From Fidelibacterota bacterium (GTDB lineage: Bacteria; Fidelibacterota; UBA2242), in contig JAUSPJ010000167.1 of assembly GCA_030655795.1 (NCBI GenBank), positions 1-5,894 of the forward strand: a stretch of 5,894 bases of DNA. The letters run 5' to 3'. The notes under the pieces were generated by a model that was given only the letters and a program-made list of their open reading frames with translations, was not told the DNA's origin and did no database searches. Within the stretch, counting starts at the first letter, position 1. Every line of letters starts with the position of its first letter. This document shows, in pieces, positions 5,830 through 5,894 of the stretch. The position numbers were made by a program, and so were the translations under genes.

Positions 5830-5894
5830 CCCGCATCTCCTGATTCCAGAATTTTCTCAAATTCTATAACCCAAGGCACTTCCCCATTGCCAAC
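5826..5894 (-). CDS. C-terminal end of a - strand gene (5' partial)
   Basis: Reading leftwards from the window edge, this frame is open for 22 residues (VGNGEVPWVIEFEKILESGDAG) and ends with TGA (complement of 5826-5828) that overlaps the ATG of the 55-residue gene. The other two - strand frames at the edge hit stops within 12 codons. The ATGA junction and the Shine-Dalgarno of the next gene placed inside this frame are typical of phage operons. Too little is visible to assign a function. Confidence 0.55.
   Translation of the reverse strand, partial: VGNGEVPWVIEFEKILESGDAG
5837..5841 (-). promoter_or_regulatory. Shine-Dalgarno AGGAG for the 55-residue - strand gene
   Basis: AGGAG on the - strand sits 7 nt before ATG (5829) and inside the tail of the upstream frame. 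It is the main reason for choosing this start over the nearby ATG at complement 5834-5836, which gives only 18 codons. Confidence 0.65.

Noticed and set aside
5705..5869. + strand 54-codon frame starting MCKKCEQNF with a CxxC
   Set aside because: It is antisense to the 55-residue gene, lacks a good Shine-Dalgarno, has only one CxxC, and comes right after the terminator. The - strand frame has better start and junction signals.
1..5894. CRISPR array, tRNA or rRNA gene, insertion sequence
   Set aside because: No regularly spaced repeats, cloverleaf-like sequence, rRNA-like sequence or transposase-like frame was seen on either strand.

Overview
The window looks like part of a tailed-phage or prophage genome. 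It covers the end of the virion-protein region and a following block of small membrane and lysis-type genes. The host is most likely a bacterium using ordinary Shine-Dalgarno signals (a perfect AGGAGG precedes one gene). The sequence does not identify the host genus, and there is no integrase, tRNA, attachment site or clear host gene to settle lysogeny.

Left part (1-3850, + strand): one very large reading frame, open at the left edge, encodes at least 1282 residues of a phage large polyvalent (virion-associated) protein. Visible in order are a P/E/T-rich linker, an SH3-like beta-rich segment, a zincin metallopeptidase with HEITH and a distal EGFATF motif, a helical and coiled-coil middle, and a C-terminal region matching my memory of the LPD38 family. 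It contains one strong hydrophobic segment and a single cysteine. Base composition drops from about 48% GC to about 35-40% near position 540, between two domains, which suggests mosaic assembly.

Middle and right part (3852-5593, + strand): five short genes follow in close succession, and GC jumps to about 50% exactly at the first of them. They encode a multi-pass membrane protein, a single-TM protein with a coiled tail, an M15-type (hedgehog/D-Ala-D-Ala fold) peptidase, a holin-like protein with two hydrophobic segments, and a protein with a signal peptide plus one TM. Overlaps of 11 and 4 nt and gaps of 1, 13 and 49 nt argue for one transcript. The set looks like a lysis cassette: a peptidoglycan-cleaving enzyme among several candidate holin/spanin-like proteins. 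The individual holin and spanin roles are inference.

Right edge (5620-5894): the + strand block ends at a convincing Rho-independent terminator. Running towards it on the - strand is a pair of coupled genes: a partial one entering from the right edge and a 55-residue Trp-rich small protein. They are linked by an ATGA overlap with a well-spaced AGGAG. The window therefore ends at a convergent transcription boundary.
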